Assembly (NCBI GenBank): GCA_902772715.1
Contig: CACYBT010000271.1
Coordinates: forward strand, 1 to 5,423
Direction: 5' to 3'
Length of the DNA stretch: 5,423 bases
DNA from: an uncultured Succinivibrio sp.
GTDB lineage: Bacteria; Pseudomonadota; Gammaproteobacteria; Enterobacterales; Succinivibrionaceae
In this document: positions 4,722-5,423 of the stretch, in pieces
How the letters are laid out: each line of letters starts with the position of its first letter
Numbering within the stretch: the stretch's first letter is position 1
Program-made: the position numbers and the translations under genes
The notes under the pieces: generated by a model
Databases searched by the model: none
Told to the model about the DNA's origin: nothing
The model's input: only the letters and a program-made list of their open reading frames with translations

Positions 4722-5423
4722 TTATGCTTTGGTAGCGGCTGAACTACCTAAGAAGAAATCATTATTATTATCAGGGAACAGTTTAGCAAAGCCTTCGATA
4801 TACTGGAGATCATCCTTTTTGGCTGCCTTATACTTGTACCCGGCAAAGCCTGTATTGTATTTTTGCAGTTCGTGGTTACCTGCTTCTCGGAACATGGTTT
4901 GTACTAGCTTACGGTCATCTGCATCACTATGTCTGATATCAGGAACCTGATTGAGGCTTACCTGATAGGCAAGAGCCTTGATTTCAGCATCAAGCACACT
5001 GGTTCTGTCCTTGCCGCTCTTACAGTTGAATGCTAGACAGGCTCCAATCATATCAGCAAGTACAGCTATGCGTGCAGGTAAAGCGTATGGATCATAGTTG
5101 CTGTCTTTATACAGTTTATTATTGTACAAATCCTTAATCTGAGAAACCAGAGTATTGATAGTCTGTTTCCTTTCAAAAGGAATATTTGGGTTCTCCTGCA
5201 AGTATTTACCAACAAGTCCTGCTGGACCATTGACAGAATTTCCTCTGCTAGTACCTATAAGATCCTGGATCCCCTGTTTAATCATTGGATCAGACGCAAA
5301 ATAGCCACCACCAAAAGAAGCAATACGACCTTTAGTTGAATGTGAATACCCGTTAACAGGGAAATTAAAGGTCACTACCTTTGGTTTCACATAAATGGTC
5401 TTCATATTGCCATTATTGTCTGG
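4722..5423 (-). CDS. SopB/IpgD-type inositol phosphate phosphatase, C-terminal part (gene continues past window edge)
   Basis: Family members (Salmonella SopB/SigD, Shigella IpgD) are type III secretion effectors that dephosphorylate phosphoinositides and inositol phosphates inside host cells. The 233 visible residues match the C-terminal catalytic half. KPKVVTFNFPVNG corresponds to the upstream conserved motif, a linker has NTLVSQIKDLYNN, then comes NCKSGKDRTSVLDAEIK with the CX5R phosphatase loop (Cys codon 5022-5024), and finally GNHELQKYNTGFAGYK matches SopB's GNLEIQKQNTGGAGNK as recalled. The frame is open to the edge: six codons precede the ATG at 5405 without a stop, so that ATG is internal and the true start lies outside. 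SopB is 561 aa, so roughly 300 residues are probably missing, including the region expected to hold the secretion signal and chaperone-binding site. Differences from SopB are Pro for Gly and Gly for Glu in the first motif, and Ser for Gly after the loop Thr. No sigE/ipgE-like chaperone gene follows. Family assignment is strong; effector function is inferred. Confidence 0.9.
   Translation of the reverse strand, partial: PDNNGNMKTIYVKPKVVTFNFPVNGYSHSTKGRIASFGGGYFASDPMIKQGIQDLIGTSRGNSVNGPAGLVGKYLQENPNIPFERKQTINTLVSQIKDLYNNKLYKDSNYDPYALPARIAVLADMIGACLAFNCKSGKDRTSVLDAEIKALAYQVSLNQVPDIRHSDADDRKLVQTMFREAGNHELQKYNTGFAGYKYKAAKKDDLQYIEGFAKLFPDNNNDFFLGSSAATKA

Overview
The window looks like accessory chromosomal DNA from an AT-rich gammaproteobacterium. 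The endonuclease III and the TatD-family hydrolase both read like diverged relatives of E. coli Nth and YcfH across their whole length. A gut- or host-associated lineage (for example Succinivibrionaceae-like) would fit, but the sequence alone cannot settle the taxon.

Layout from left to right. Positions 1-464 hold no convincing protein gene. They carry (a) a bulged hairpin at 41-61 with the architecture of an IS200/IS605-family terminal hairpin, followed by a perfect extended -10 promoter pointing leftward out of the window, and (b) a structured stretch at about 220-447 with a plausible + strand promoter and a U-ended hairpin that folds better as + strand RNA. Next, on the minus strand (465-2480), is a large secreted Sel1-like repeat protein with 17 regularly spaced Cys-x7-Cys pairs, resembling the Helicobacter cysteine-rich (Hcp) proteins. 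Divergent from it are nth (2574-3224) and a ycfH/tatD-type gene (3243-4124), 18 bp apart and probably one operon.

Positions 4125-4721 are mostly non-coding, with weak terminator-like hairpins and a short or broken minus-strand reading frame I do not recognise. The right end (4722 to the window edge, minus strand) is the C-terminal 233 residues of a SopB/IpgD-type inositol phosphate phosphatase. It contains the intact CX5R signature CKSGKDR and the conserved tail motif. This is the most striking gene here: the family is known as type III secretion effectors of Salmonella and Shigella that act on host phosphoinositides.

Taken together, a housekeeping pair (base-excision repair glycosylase plus TatD-type metal-dependent hydrolase) lies between two genes that suggest interaction with a eukaryotic host: a disulfide-rich Sel1 repeat protein and an inositol phosphatase effector. 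A probable insertion-sequence end lies at the left edge, which fits an accessory or host-interaction region.
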